A stretch of DNA of 64,000 nt from Rhodococcus_F sp040656415 (GTDB taxonomy: Bacteria > Actinomycetota > Actinomycetes > Mycobacteriales > Mycobacteriaceae): positions 310,001-374,000 of the forward strand of contig NZ_JBFAMC010000001.1 in assembly GCF_040656415.1 (NCBI RefSeq), in the 5' to 3' direction. A program made the translations under genes and the position numbers. Position 1 is the stretch's first letter; every line of letters starts with the position of its first letter. This document shows, piece by piece, positions 26,454 through 35,180 of the stretch. The notes under the pieces are model-generated. The model saw only the letters and a list, made by a program, of their open reading frames with translations, made no database searches and was not told where the DNA came from.

Positions 26454-26502
26454 GAATGTCGCAGTGGCCCAGTTGAACTGGACCACTGCGACATTCGTTT
26501 TT
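26454..26502 (+). terminator. rho-independent terminator of pckG
   Basis: A 14-bp perfect stem (GAATGTCGCAGTGG with its complement, 26454-26467 and 26483-26496) is extended by an inner 5-bp stem closing a 3-base loop. TTTTT (26498-26502) follows it. It lies 17 bp after the pckG stop and 26 bp before the end of the convergent aldehyde dehydrogenase gene, so it can serve both. Confidence 0.9.
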
Positions 26503-26527
26503 CCGGCCTTGTTACGAGCGCGATCGG

Positions 26528-27976
26528 CTATCCGGTGTAGCCGAGCGGCATCAGGACGGACTTCGTCTCGCAGAAGGATTCGAGTCCTTCCGGCCCGTTC
26601 TCACGGCCGATCCCGGAGGCCTTGTAGCCGCCGAACGGTGATCCAGGGTCGAACGCATACCAGTTGATCGCATACGTACCGGTACGGATCTGCTTCGCGA
26701 TGGCAAAGCCGTGTTCGATGTCGGTGGTGAACACTGATCCGGCGAGCCCGTAGTCGGAGTCATTGGCGATCTCGATCGCCTCTTCCTCGGAGTCATAGGG
26801 GATCACGGCCAGTACGGGCCCGAAGATCTCCTCGCGGGCGATGGTCATCGAGTTGTCGACATCGGCGAAGATCGTAGGCTCGACGTACCAGCCCTTGTCG
26901 AATCCCTCGGGCCGTCCGCCGCCGAGCACGATCCGGGCACCTTGTTCCTTGCCCTTTGCGATGTAGTCCTCGACGCGATTGCGCTGTTTCTCGGAAATCA
27001 GCGGACCGAGTTGGGCAGCCGGGTCGGAGGGATCCCCGACTGTCATGAGTCCGGCTCCCGCCACCAGGGCATCGAGCACCTCCTCGTACCGCGAGCGGGG
27101 CGCAAGGATGCGCGTCTGAGCCACGCACGCCTGACCGGTGTTCATCAGTCCGGACATCACCAGCATGGGCATCGTGGCTTCGAGGTCGGCGTCTTCGAGG
27201 ATGATCGCTGCCGACTTCCCACCCAGTTCGAGTGAGCAGCTCTTGAGGTTCTGTGCTGCGATTGCTCCGATTCGGCGACCGACCGGACTACTGCCGGTGA
27301 ACGTCACCTTGTCGATGCCAGGATGCGAGACGAGGTATTCGCCCGTCTCGGCGCCACCTGGCAGGACGGAGATGACTCCCTCCGGGACGCCCGCTTCGGC
27401 GAAGATCTCGGCGACAATATGCGTGGCGAGCGGAGATTCAGGAGCAGGCTTGAGCAGAATGGTGCACCCAGCCAGCAATGCCGGGGCCAGCTTGTTGACG
27501 GCGAGGAACATCGGCACGTTCCAGGCGAGAACGGCGGCCACCACGCCGACCGGCTCGCGCAGCACCCGCGACTGGCCGAACACGCCGGTACGGGTCTGTT
27601 CCCACTCGAACTCGTTTGCCAGACCGGCATAGAAGTTCAGGGTTGCCAGTGAGGGTGTCTGTTGCATCATGCCGACCATGGCGGGCGGCTGTCCCATCTC
27701 GGACGAGATCAGCGAGTTGAGAGTTTCGCTGCGCTCCTCGATCAGCTTGGCCGCCTTCGCGAGGATCTCACCCCGCTCAGCAGGAGTGGTGTGCGGCCAG
27801 GGACCCTGCGTGAATGCTTGCCGGGCCGCGACAACGGCGTCGTCGATGTCGGCCGGCGACGCGACCGGGCAACTACCGACGCGTTCTTCGGTTGCAGGGG
27901 AGAACACTTCGAGCACTTGATCGGTCGCCGGCGCTACCCACTTGCCTCCGATGTAGAGCTTGTCGTAGTCGGTCAT
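26528..27976 (-). CDS. NAD(P)+-dependent aldehyde dehydrogenase
   Basis: This 482-residue ALDH-superfamily enzyme oxidises an aldehyde to its acid. The nucleophile is Cys284 (NTGQACVAQTRI), the general base Glu is in CSLELGGKSA near residue 250, and the cofactor loop is FTGSSPVGRRIG. The ATG at 27976 overlaps the upstream gene's stop (ATGA), and GAGGGAATGGAG precedes it. The frame is open much further upstream, but only as a shadow. It corresponds to mycobacterial Rv0223c. It is third in an operon behind a KstR-type site, so it probably acts in sterol catabolism. Confidence 0.93.
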   Translation of the reverse strand: MTDYDKLYIGGKWVAPATDQVLEVFSPATEERVGSCPVASPADIDDAVVAARQAFTQGPWPHTTPAERGEILAKAAKLIEERSETLNSLISSEMGQPPAMVGMMQQTPSLATLNFYAGLANEFEWEQTRTGVFGQSRVLREPVGVVAAVLAWNVPMFLAVNKLAPALLAGCTILLKPAPESPLATHIVAEIFAEAGVPEGVISVLPGGAETGEYLVSHPGIDKVTFTGSSPVGRRIGAIAAQNLKSCSLELGGKSAAIILEDADLEATMPMLVMSGLMNTGQACVAQTRILAPRSRYEEVLDALVAGAGLMTVGDPSDPAAQLGPLISEKQRNRVEDYIAKGKEQGARIVLGGGRPEGFDKGWYVEPTIFADVDNSMTIAREEIFGPVLAVIPYDSEEEAIEIANDSDYGLAGSVFTTDIEHGFAIAKQIRTGTYAINWYAFDPGSPFGGYKASGIGRENGPEGLESFCETKSVLMPLGYTG

Positions 27977-29148
27977 TGCTCCATTCCCTCTGTCGGTGCC
28001 CCCCGGTCGGAGGCTGTGTCGGTGAAACTGTCGAATCCGTAAGGTGTGTGGGGCCCGATCGCCGCGACTTCGAGCAGTCCGGTCCCGACGGCGGTCTCGC
28101 CGCCTTCGCTGAGATGAAATCGGGTGAGATTGTCTACAGGACAGAACATTCGAAGGCCGGGCTCTATCTCGGATACCCGCTTGCGCAGTCCCTCCACCAC
28201 TTGCTCGCCTTGCCACATACCGTGCCGCCAGTCCGACTCCAGGCCATAGCCGGTCCCGATCCCGATGTAGTTCGGCAGCAGCAGGTCGCAGGTGACCGTG
28301 GCGATGCCGTGGCCCGGTCGGTGGAAGGTGAGCGAAGCCGACGTCACGTCCCGTGTTCCTGGTGCGAAAGTCAACTTGTGTTCGGGCCTGCCCAGCCATT
28401 CTGGTTCGATGCCGGGATCCGGCCAGATGCGGACGGCCTCCTCGACGATGCGCCTGCCGCGCTCATCTTCCTGCAGGATTACAGAGATCGAGTAGTTCTC
28501 GAACTGCATCACCGCGTAGATCCAGAAGAAGTTCGAGTTCCCTTCGACCGCGCGCCTTCCGGGTGGCTCGGCTTCGCCGACCGGGCGGACTCCCCAGGAT
28601 CGGTCGCGGTTGCCGCGCCAGGTGTCAGGAGTAACGGGGTGGCGCCTCCCGTCGATCGTGAGTTCTCCTGTCCACGTGCCAGTTTGGACGAATCGGCTGG
28701 TATCGAACGTGACACGTTCGAGTTGTCTGCGGAAGTGTCGTGGCTCGAGTGTTGCAGGAATCGTGGCATCGAAGGTGAGGGAAAAGGAGAGGTCGTACTC
28801 GCCGGGTGCCAGCACTACGCGCAGGCGTGTCAGGCCTTCGAGAATCTCGACCCGGAATGGCCCGACGGTGGTGTCGGCGCGGTCGTTACCCAGCGCCGTC
28901 GACCCACGTACGACGATGTGGTCGTTGCCGCGACGGAGCACTGCGAAAGCGTCCGTGACACCGAGATTGGGGTACTGACCGAGTCCGACGATGAGGAAGA
29001 GATCCGGGTCCGCGGACGGATAGCAGTTGAAGTAGTAGCGGTCGTAGAAGTTGCGGTCGGACGTCGCCACCCGCCGAATCGGCTCTGCCGCCTGATGAAT
29101 GGGGTAGTCGTCCATCGGGGAGAGTGGATTGGTGTAATCGGCCCTCAT
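27973..29148 (-). CDS. conserved uncharacterised beta-rich protein
   Basis: This 391-residue soluble protein has no signal or membrane segment. It is rich in beta-strand patterns with many aromatics and charged turns, and it seems to consist of two lipocalin-like halves: residues 30-200 (NFYDRYYFNCYPSADPDLFL ... TWRGNRDRSWGVRPVG) and 205-390 (FFWIYAVMQFENYSISV ... YIGIGTGYGLESDWRHGMWQG). This is reminiscent of AttH/hydroxyneurosporene-synthase-like or DUF7064/7065 proteins, a tentative assignment. ATGA overlaps on both sides tie it to the phosphotransferase and the aldehyde dehydrogenase. It may bind or modify a hydrophobic, perhaps steroid, intermediate. Confidence 0.75.
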   Translation of the reverse strand: MRADYTNPLSPMDDYPIHQAAEPIRRVATSDRNFYDRYYFNCYPSADPDLFLIVGLGQYPNLGVTDAFAVLRRGNDHIVVRGSTALGNDRADTTVGPFRVEILEGLTRLRVVLAPGEYDLSFSLTFDATIPATLEPRHFRRQLERVTFDTSRFVQTGTWTGELTIDGRRHPVTPDTWRGNRDRSWGVRPVGEAEPPGRRAVEGNSNFFWIYAVMQFENYSISVILQEDERGRRIVEEAVRIWPDPGIEPEWLGRPEHKLTFAPGTRDVTSASLTFHRPGHGIATVTCDLLLPNYIGIGTGYGLESDWRHGMWQGEQVVEGLRKRVSEIEPGLRMFCPVDNLTRFHLSEGGETAVGTGLLEVAAIGPHTPYGFDSFTDTASDRGAPTEGMEQ

Positions 29149-30305
29149 CGGATCTTCTCCCAGTACGTTCCATCGAGCATCGCCTCGAGTGGTGCGCGGT
29201 GCAGGATCAGATCGTCGGGATCTTCCGGCGAGGAAGCTTGTCCGAAGTGGATGGCGCGCGTTTGGATCCGCATCATGATTGTGGCGTGACGCAGGGCTGC
29301 GTAGGCGATGTAGTACTCGAGATCGCGAGGTGTGTGTCCGGTCAGTTCCCCGTAGACGGCGGCCAGGTCGCCAGGGCGCATGAAGCCTGGCATTCCGCCC
29401 TGCCCGGCGTCTGCGGCGATGTCCTCGAAGAACCGGTGCAGAAAAGCCATCCAGCCGAGGTCCAGTTCTCGGGGACCGAGTGTGGCCATCTCCCAGTCGA
29501 GTACCGCAACCGGCCGGAAGTCGTCGTACATGATGTTGCCGATCCGGGCGTCTCCCCAACAGAAGACGGCGGGAGAGGGGTCGTCGGGGCGGTTCTCCTC
29601 GATCCAGGCGAAACCCCGCTCGATCAACGGAGAACGCGGACCCGACTGTGTGGTCCACTCGTAGAATTCGCGCTCCCGCCGGATGTGCGCGGCGAGTGCC
29701 TCGTTCACGGTGGGGCCGGAACCAGGGAGTCGTAGGAACGTGAAAAGCTCCCAGGGCCGGGCGATTCGATGGAGTTGGGCAAGCACGTTCACGGAACTGT
29801 GCTGAAGTCGGTCGCGCTGTGAGTCTGTTGCGTCCGTGACCCACGAGCCGAAGTTGTAGGGCATCACATCTGGTGGGATCTGCCCAGTCATGCGGGCCAT
29901 CACGAAGAAGGGTGCACCCAGGGGTTCGGGATCGGACTCGGACCAGTACACAGCCGGGACGGGAACGGCTGAATGTTCCTGGATCCGCGACATCACCTGG
30001 AACTGGCTTTCGAGGTCGTAGTGGGGGAAGACGGGCATCGTGGTGTCGGTCGGGGCAACTCGTGCCACGAGTGCGTGAGCTTCGTCGCCCCAGGCGGCGT
30101 CGAACAATATGGTCTCGCTCGACATGCCGTTGGCCTCAGGGAGTTGGACGCGCGTGATCACGGGCGCCGCGGCGTCGGGTAGTTGCGCGGCGAGCCATTT
30201 GCCCAGTGCCTCGCGCAGCAGTTCAGGGTCTCGCCGGGAGTCGCTGGGGCGTGCAACTTCGGACAGGTGGTCGGGATCGTCCGATCGGGCTGCGCTGGTG
30301 CTCAC
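29145..30305 (-). CDS. aminoglycoside-phosphotransferase-like (APH family) kinase
   Basis: This 386-residue protein has the APH/ACAD10 kinase fold. The catalytic loop reads CWGDARIGNIMY (Asp as in HGDxxxxN, with Cys-Trp for the usual His), and the metal site is VLDWEMATLGPRELDLGW. Such proteins in actinobacteria and in ACAD10 often phosphorylate hydroxylated small molecules or hydroxyacyl-CoAs. Two GTG codons lie six bases apart; the second (30305) has GGAGG at correct spacing. It is the first gene of a three-gene operon, 40 bp downstream of a perfect KstR-consensus site, so its substrate may be a sterol-derived hydroxy compound. Confidence 0.85.
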   Translation of the reverse strand: MSTSAARSDDPDHLSEVARPSDSRRDPELLREALGKWLAAQLPDAAAPVITRVQLPEANGMSSETILFDAAWGDEAHALVARVAPTDTTMPVFPHYDLESQFQVMSRIQEHSAVPVPAVYWSESDPEPLGAPFFVMARMTGQIPPDVMPYNFGSWVTDATDSQRDRLQHSSVNVLAQLHRIARPWELFTFLRLPGSGPTVNEALAAHIRREREFYEWTTQSGPRSPLIERGFAWIEENRPDDPSPAVFCWGDARIGNIMYDDFRPVAVLDWEMATLGPRELDLGWMAFLHRFFEDIAADAGQGGMPGFMRPGDLAAVYGELTGHTPRDLEYYIAYAALRHATIMMRIQTRAIHFGQASSPEDPDDLILHRAPLEAMLDGTYWEKIR

Positions 30306-30345
30306 GGTCACCCTCCTCCCCTGAACGCGTTGTGACTCTGAACAC

Positions 30346-30359
30346 TAGAACACGTTACA
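30346..30359. promoter_or_regulatory. KstR-type operator before the phosphotransferase/ALDH operon
   Basis: TAGAACACGTTACA is a perfect match to the KstR consensus TNNAACNNGTTNNA for the TetR-type repressor of cholesterol catabolism in mycobacteria and rhodococci. It lies 40 bp upstream of the first gene of the minus-strand operon (29145-30305, 27973-29148, 26528-27976). The match is seen directly; that KstR binds is inference. Confidence 0.75.
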
Positions 30360-30419
30360 TAGTTTGGGAACAGGTGGTGAGATCCCGAGCTGCGGGCGAG
30401 AGTGTGGAAAGCGGCCGAA

Positions 30420-31307
30420 TCAACTGCCGTAGACGGCGAGCCCGCCTGCTCCGACGAGAGTTCCCGATGCCCCTAGTTGGGCGGGAACCACGCGCAGATT
30501 CGACACGAACGACAACCGGGCATGGCGTTCGGCAGCTCCCCGCAGCGGATCCCACAGCGGAGGTCCCGCGTGCGCGAACCCTCCACCGATCACCGCAAGG
30601 TCGACGTCGATGATTGCGGCGGCGGACGCGATGGCCTGCCCGAGAGCGGTCCCCGCACGATCCAGCGCTGCCAACGCGACAGCGTCGCCGCTCGCGGCAG
30701 CCTTCGCCAACTCGACACCCGTCGAGCCGCGCCACCCGTTCGCACGGGCCCAGCGCACCGACGATGGTCCGCTCGCCACCGTCTCGAGGCATCCGATGCC
30801 GCCGCACGTGCAGGGATCGGTGCCGCCGGGAACCACGATGTGGCCGATGTGTCCCGCGTTGCCGGTTCGGCCTGCAGTGATGTGACCACCGAGTACCACA
30901 CCGCCGCCGATGCCGGTCGAGACGACGAGACTGAGCAGGTCGGGGGTGCCACGGCCGGCTCCGTGGTGATACTCACCGAGAGCCGCGGCGGCGCCGTCCA
31001 GAGCCAGCTGCGTCGAAGCGCCGGGAAACAGGGTCTGCACGGCTCCGGCCAGCTCGAATCCACCTGACCATTCGTCTATGTTGATCGGCCAGACCATTCC
31101 GGCGGCGGCGTCGACCGGGCCTGCGGAGGCAATGCCGACGGAGGTAACCGGTGCCGATCCAACGACCTCGCGCAGCAACGCAGCGCAAGCGTCCCAGACC
31201 CCGGACCGAGGAGTCGGGGTGGTGGCGGGGCGCGGAACGGTCCCGTCGGCCTCGGCGACCCCGGCAGCGATCTTGGTGCCACCGATGTCGAGAGCCAGCG
31301 CGACCAA
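30420..31307 (-). CDS. ROK-family sugar kinase (glucokinase-like)
   Basis: This 295-residue protein has the ROK signatures: phosphate-1 loop LALDIGGTKIAAGV at residues 4-17, the LSLVVSTGIGGGVVLGG ATP region, and the zinc motif CTCGGIGCLE near residue 163. It phosphorylates a hexose, such as glucose, N-acetylglucosamine or N-acetylmannosamine; which one is not readable. It has no helix-turn-helix, so it is an enzyme and not a ROK repressor. The start is TTG at 31307, one base after the methyltransferase stop, so the two are co-transcribed. Confidence 0.9.
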   Translation of the reverse strand: MVALALDIGGTKIAAGVAEADGTVPRPATTPTPRSGVWDACAALLREVVGSAPVTSVGIASAGPVDAAAGMVWPINIDEWSGGFELAGAVQTLFPGASTQLALDGAAAALGEYHHGAGRGTPDLLSLVVSTGIGGGVVLGGHITAGRTGNAGHIGHIVVPGGTDPCTCGGIGCLETVASGPSSVRWARANGWRGSTGVELAKAAASGDAVALAALDRAGTALGQAIASAAAIIDVDLAVIGGGFAHAGPPLWDPLRGAAERHARLSFVSNLRVVPAQLGASGTLVGAGGLAVYGS

Positions 31308-31308
31308 G

Positions 31309-32079
31309 TCAGCGCTTCTTCATCACGAGAACGAGGTTGCTGACCAGGAACTCACGTACCCCGGGAATTCGCACGATCCACCATGCCCAACGCGGGTGGT
31401 AGCGAGGGAAGGCGGCTAGTAATTCGGCGTCCTGGGTTTGCCGAGCCCACCGGAGTCCCTCGGTTGCCGATACCTCGAACAATGAGACACCGTAGCGATT
31501 TTTCGGTTCTCGGCCGGTCTTGCGCAGGTAGCGCCTTGCCGCATACTCGCCCCCGAACGCATGCCACGGTCCGGTCTCGTGTCCACCGAACGGACCCCAC
31601 CACAGCGTGTACGACAGCACGATCAGGCCGCCCGGACGGGTGACGCGCACCATCTCCTCCGCCATAGCCCACGGTTCGCTGACGTGCTCGGCGACGTTGG
31701 AGGAAAAGCAGATGTCCACCGATGACGTCCGTATCGGCAACGCCAGCCCGGACCCGCGTATGGATCCGCTGGTAGGAAGGCCCGCGGCATGCATCTCGGA
31801 CGGATCCGGTTCCACCGGAACGTACCAGGCACCCGCTTTCTGGAACACCTCGGCGAAATAGCCGGGTCCACCACCGACGTCGAGCACAGTGCTTCCAGAC
31901 AGGTCGGATTCGGTGAGACCGCCGTACAGGTCGCCGATGAGCTGAACGGAGTCGCGGGCTAGCGAGCCGTAGAAGAGATCGGGGTTGCTCTGCTCGTGCC
32001 GGAAGTCGCTGAGCAGGCCGAACGACCGTTTCAGCGTTGCCCGTCGACCGAATCGCCGCGTCACGGGGTGTGTGGTCAC
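31309..32079 (-). CDS. class I SAM-dependent methyltransferase, Rv0224c type
   Basis: This protein of about 256 residues has a SAM-binding motif I VLDVGGGPGYFAEVF near residue 57, an acidic VEPDPSEM, and motif FSSNVAEHVSEPWAMAEEM. The C-terminal part contains YTLWWGPFGGHETGPWHAFGG, typical of actinobacterial envelope methyltransferases of the Rv0224c kind. The GTG at 32079 is chosen because the frame upstream covers the divergent promoter of the glycosyltransferase; GTG at 32064 is possible. It is divergent from the GT4 gene, as in mycobacteria, which suggests work on the same glycan or glycolipid. Substrate unknown. Confidence 0.88.
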   Translation of the reverse strand: MTTHPVTRRFGRRATLKRSFGLLSDFRHEQSNPDLFYGSLARDSVQLIGDLYGGLTESDLSGSTVLDVGGGPGYFAEVFQKAGAWYVPVEPDPSEMHAAGLPTSGSIRGSGLALPIRTSSVDICFSSNVAEHVSEPWAMAEEMVRVTRPGGLIVLSYTLWWGPFGGHETGPWHAFGGEYAARRYLRKTGREPKNRYGVSLFEVSATEGLRWARQTQDAELLAAFPRYHPRWAWWIVRIPGVREFLVSNLVLVMKKR

Positions 32080-32238
32080 GGTAATGAACTCTAGCCACTC
32101 GAGACGTCCACGAGGCAAACCACCCACCGTGGCTGCGCAGTCCGGCGGAATCCGACAGATATGGTGTTCGGGGGTCAGGGCACGCAACGCCCAATCTCGA
32201 GGCAACAAATACCGCACCGACAACAGGAGTACACGAAC

Positions 32239-33459
32239 GTGCGAGAGGTTCTGCTGCTGTGCTGGCGCGACACCGGGCACCCGCAGGGTGGCGGCAGTGA
32301 GCGGTATCTCGAGGAGGTCGGCGCCCAACTCGCCGCGCGGGGAATCAAGGTCACCCTTCGGACTGCCGGCTACCGCGGAGCTGCAAAGAAGGAGACGGTA
32401 GACGGCATCGAGATCAGTCGTGGAGGCGGACGCTACAGCGTGTACCCTCGCGCTCTCGCCGCGATCGCCGCAGGCAGACTCGGATTCGGTCCGCTCAGGG
32501 GCATCCGGCCCGATGCGGTCATCGATACCCAGAACGGAATCCCGTTCTTTTCCCGCGCCGTCGTCGGCGCGCCCGTCACGCTGCTCGTGCACCATTGCCA
32601 CCGCGAGCAATGGCCGGTGGCGGGGCGGTTGATGGGCAAGGTGGGCTGGTGGCTCGAATCGCGGCTGTCACCACGCGCCCATCGGAACAACCAGTACCTC
32701 ACGGTGTCGCTCCCTTCCGCAGAGGAGCTGGTAGACCTCGGCGTCCACCGGGACCGCATCGCCGTTGTGCGTAACGGAGCCGACGAGATCCCCGCCGGTG
32801 TCGCGGTCGGCGGAGCAGACTCGCGGACCGCACACCCGAGCGTGTGTGTTCTGTCACGGTTGGTGCCGCACAAGCAGATCGAGGATGCACTGGAAGCAGT
32901 TGCCGCCCTACGCCCGGCTATCGCCGACATCCACCTCGATGTCATCGGCGGCGGGTGGTGGGAGCGCAATCTCCGAGACCGCGCATTCGAGTTGGGTATC
33001 GGTGACGCCGTCACTTTCCATGGCCACGTCGACGAGACCCGCAAGCATCAGTTGCTGTCTCGGTCATGGGTGCATGTGATGCCGTCCCGCAAGGAGGGCT
33101 GGGGTCTGGCGGTCATCGAAGCCGCCCAGCACGGCGTTCCGACCATCGGTTATCGCAGTTCCAAGGGGCTGACCGATTCGATCGTCGACGGCGTGACCGG
33201 CGTCCTGGTGGGCGGTGCCGAGGGGGACGAGGGCGATGTCGGTGCGCTGACCGAAGCGGTCAACACGCTCCTGCTCGACCCGGAGATGCGGCTGGTGCTC
33301 GGCGAGAAGGCGCGTATCCGCGTCGGCGAGTTCTCCTGGGAGCACACCGGCAACGGCGTCCATCAGGTACTTGCGACGACCGCCGCGGGTCTGTGGACGT
33401 CAGGGCTGGTGTCGCCGCAGGCGTCGCACTCGAGCCTCGAGGATGCCCGCTCCGAGTAG
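32239..33459 (+). CDS. GT4-family glycosyltransferase, Rv0225 type
   Basis: This 406-residue GT-B retaining glycosyltransferase is predicted to act at the cytoplasmic membrane face. It has a Gly-rich N-terminal loop DTGHPQGGGSERYLEE, a nucleotide-sugar segment VLSRLVPHKQIEDALEA near residue 215, and the GT4 E-x7-E region in PSRKEGWGLAVIEAAQHGVPTI. The frame is open upstream, but the GTG at 32239 has AGGAG nine bases before it. Its 3' end overlaps the convergent membrane-protein gene by 60 bp. Its neighbours are envelope-polysaccharide genes; donor and acceptor are unknown. Confidence 0.92.
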   Translation: MREVLLLCWRDTGHPQGGGSERYLEEVGAQLAARGIKVTLRTAGYRGAAKKETVDGIEISRGGGRYSVYPRALAAIAAGRLGFGPLRGIRPDAVIDTQNGIPFFSRAVVGAPVTLLVHHCHREQWPVAGRLMGKVGWWLESRLSPRAHRNNQYLTVSLPSAEELVDLGVHRDRIAVVRNGADEIPAGVAVGGADSRTAHPSVCVLSRLVPHKQIEDALEAVAALRPAIADIHLDVIGGGWWERNLRDRAFELGIGDAVTFHGHVDETRKHQLLSRSWVHVMPSRKEGWGLAVIEAAQHGVPTIGYRSSKGLTDSIVDGVTGVLVGGAEGDEGDVGALTEAVNTLLLDPEMRLVLGEKARIRVGEFSWEHTGNGVHQVLATTAAGLWTSGLVSPQASHSSLEDARSE

Positions 33460-35118
33460 GCCTGCGAAGAACAACAGAGCCCACAGCGCGTGAGCCGAGA
33501 TCGCTAGTGCCCGCACCTGCTCGGACGCCTCCCGCGCCGCGACATCACCGTCTACGCGATACAACTCGAGATACTCGTCCGAGAAGAGCCGATTCAACCC
33601 GGCCAGTGTGGCTGCGGATTCGCCCAGCGGTCCGGGTGTGTCGCGCTCGACCAGAACCCATCGGACGCCGAGTGCGGCAAGGTCGGCCGCCGATCCGCCG
33701 TGTAGAAGCACTCGTTCCACCTGTTGCGCGCGTGAACCCTCGCCCTCCACGACGCCGCCCGCCACCACCAGTTCGCCTGTTTGCAAAACGTCCTTGGGCA
33801 GCAGCCTCGGGGCGGGATCGAGCACGGGTGCCGGGCCGGTATAGGAGAAATTGCGGAACATCCCGGTGGGAAGGACCGCGACATCGCCGCGGTTCGATTC
33901 GGTGTCCAGCTGGGATGCCACCTGTTGCCAAGACTGCGGGTACTCGATCGGGCGCAGCGATCCCCCCACCCCCCAGGCGAGGTCGGGGAGGGCGAGCAGC
34001 ACGACGAGGACAGCAGAGACGGACCAGGTGCCCGGGCGCCGAAGCACCGCTGCCGCGGCAGCAAGCGCGTACAGCGGAGCGGCGAGCGCCACCCACTTCT
34101 GGGCGTCGCGAAGCAACCCCGCGCCGGGAACGGTCTGGACCACCCAACGTCCGAACTCGAGGCCCCATGGCGTTGAGCCCAAAGTGGGCATCAACACCGC
34201 AATCAGTGCGAGTGCTGCGAGCGCGGACACGACGGGGTGCCTGCGCCTACGCCACAGAGCAGGTAATCCACACAGGACGATGCCAAGCAGCAGGGCAGTG
34301 CCCAACAGCGCGAACAGCGTCGTTCGGGTGTCCGGGACGGAGGCGCTGTTCCAAATGCCCCCGAGCCCGGCGAGGCTGCCCAACGTGGCCAGCCCCGGCT
34401 CGGCACGGGCCGCGAACGCAGCAACTCCGGCCGGGTCGGAGCCGCCCCCACCTCCTGACAGCGCCGTCGCCGCCAGCCAGGGCGAACTCGCGATCACGAA
34501 CAGAATCAGCGCACCGGTTGCCCGGCGCCAGGGGGCAGACCTTCCACCGGGGACCACGAGCACTGCGAGTGCCGTTGCCGTCGCGAGCAGCACCCCGGTC
34601 GGGGTGAGACCGGCTGCCGCGAGACAGGCGGCGAGGGCGAACCACCCTCGGGTGCGGCCCCGGCGAATCGCGACCGCCGCGCACACCGTCCACGGCAGCG
34701 CCGCGTATCCGGTCAGCAAACTCCAGTGTCCCTGTAGTAGACGCTCTGCGACGTAGGGATTCCACACCATCACCGTCACGGCCACGAGCTGGGACCCGAG
34801 CCCGGCGGTCGGCAGCACGGCGCGGACCATCCGGGCCGCACCCCACCCGGCAGCCCACAGCGCGGCCAGCAGGATCAACTTGACCACAAGGCCACCGTCG
34901 ACGACGGTGCTCATCGTTGCGAGCAGAGCGTCCTGTGGCACCGCCCGTGCGGCGGCGTCGGTAAGCCCGAGGGCCGAGTCGGTCAGATACGAGCGGGGGG
35001 TGCTGACCGCGTCGCGTATCAGCAGATAGCCGGGGCCGAGCAGGGGTCCGAGAATCAGAACCGCGAGAATCAAGCTGTAGACGGCCGGGACGAGAGGTGC
35101 ACGAGGCCGGACGGTCAT
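33400..35118 (-). CDS. polytopic membrane protein, Rv0226c type, GT-C-like
   Basis: This membrane protein of about 572 residues has roughly 11-12 helices and a C-terminal extracytoplasmic part (about 425-540), ending in one more helix and an Arg-rich tail. The topology, with a large first periplasmic loop (YLLIRDAVSTPRSYLTDSAL) and VWNPYVAERLLQGHW after helix 3, resembles GT-C lipid-linked sugar transferases and the N-terminal part of AftD. No catalytic motif is certain. ATG at 35118 is preferred over starts up to 35187 because the gene is divergent from the flippase starting at 35181. It is probably part of arabinan or lipoglycan assembly. Confidence 0.8.
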   Translation of the reverse strand: MTVRPRAPLVPAVYSLILAVLILGPLLGPGYLLIRDAVSTPRSYLTDSALGLTDAAARAVPQDALLATMSTVVDGGLVVKLILLAALWAAGWGAARMVRAVLPTAGLGSQLVAVTVMVWNPYVAERLLQGHWSLLTGYAALPWTVCAAVAIRRGRTRGWFALAACLAAAGLTPTGVLLATATALAVLVVPGGRSAPWRRATGALILFVIASSPWLAATALSGGGGGSDPAGVAAFAARAEPGLATLGSLAGLGGIWNSASVPDTRTTLFALLGTALLLGIVLCGLPALWRRRRHPVVSALAALALIAVLMPTLGSTPWGLEFGRWVVQTVPGAGLLRDAQKWVALAAPLYALAAAAAVLRRPGTWSVSAVLVVLLALPDLAWGVGGSLRPIEYPQSWQQVASQLDTESNRGDVAVLPTGMFRNFSYTGPAPVLDPAPRLLPKDVLQTGELVVAGGVVEGEGSRAQQVERVLLHGGSAADLAALGVRWVLVERDTPGPLGESAATLAGLNRLFSDEYLELYRVDGDVAAREASEQVRALAISAHALWALLFFAGLLGAGILEARVRRLRRHQP

Positions 35119-35180
35119 GGGCCGCCACATTACGTGGTGCACGGGCTCGTCTCGCACGGTACGTAGTGCATCATAAGCGA

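Noticed and set aside
26528..28399. Aldehyde dehydrogenase as a 623-residue protein
   Set aside because: The extra 141 N-terminal residues overlap the upstream gene in another frame. The ATG at 27976 has a ribosome site and the ATGA junction.
27814..29289. 491-codon plus-strand frame across the aldehyde dehydrogenase/phosphotransferase operon
   Set aside because: It is antisense to three well-supported genes and has no motif.
31309..32610. Methyltransferase as a 433-residue protein
   Set aside because: The extra N-terminus overlaps the divergent glycosyltransferase gene. Family length is about 250.
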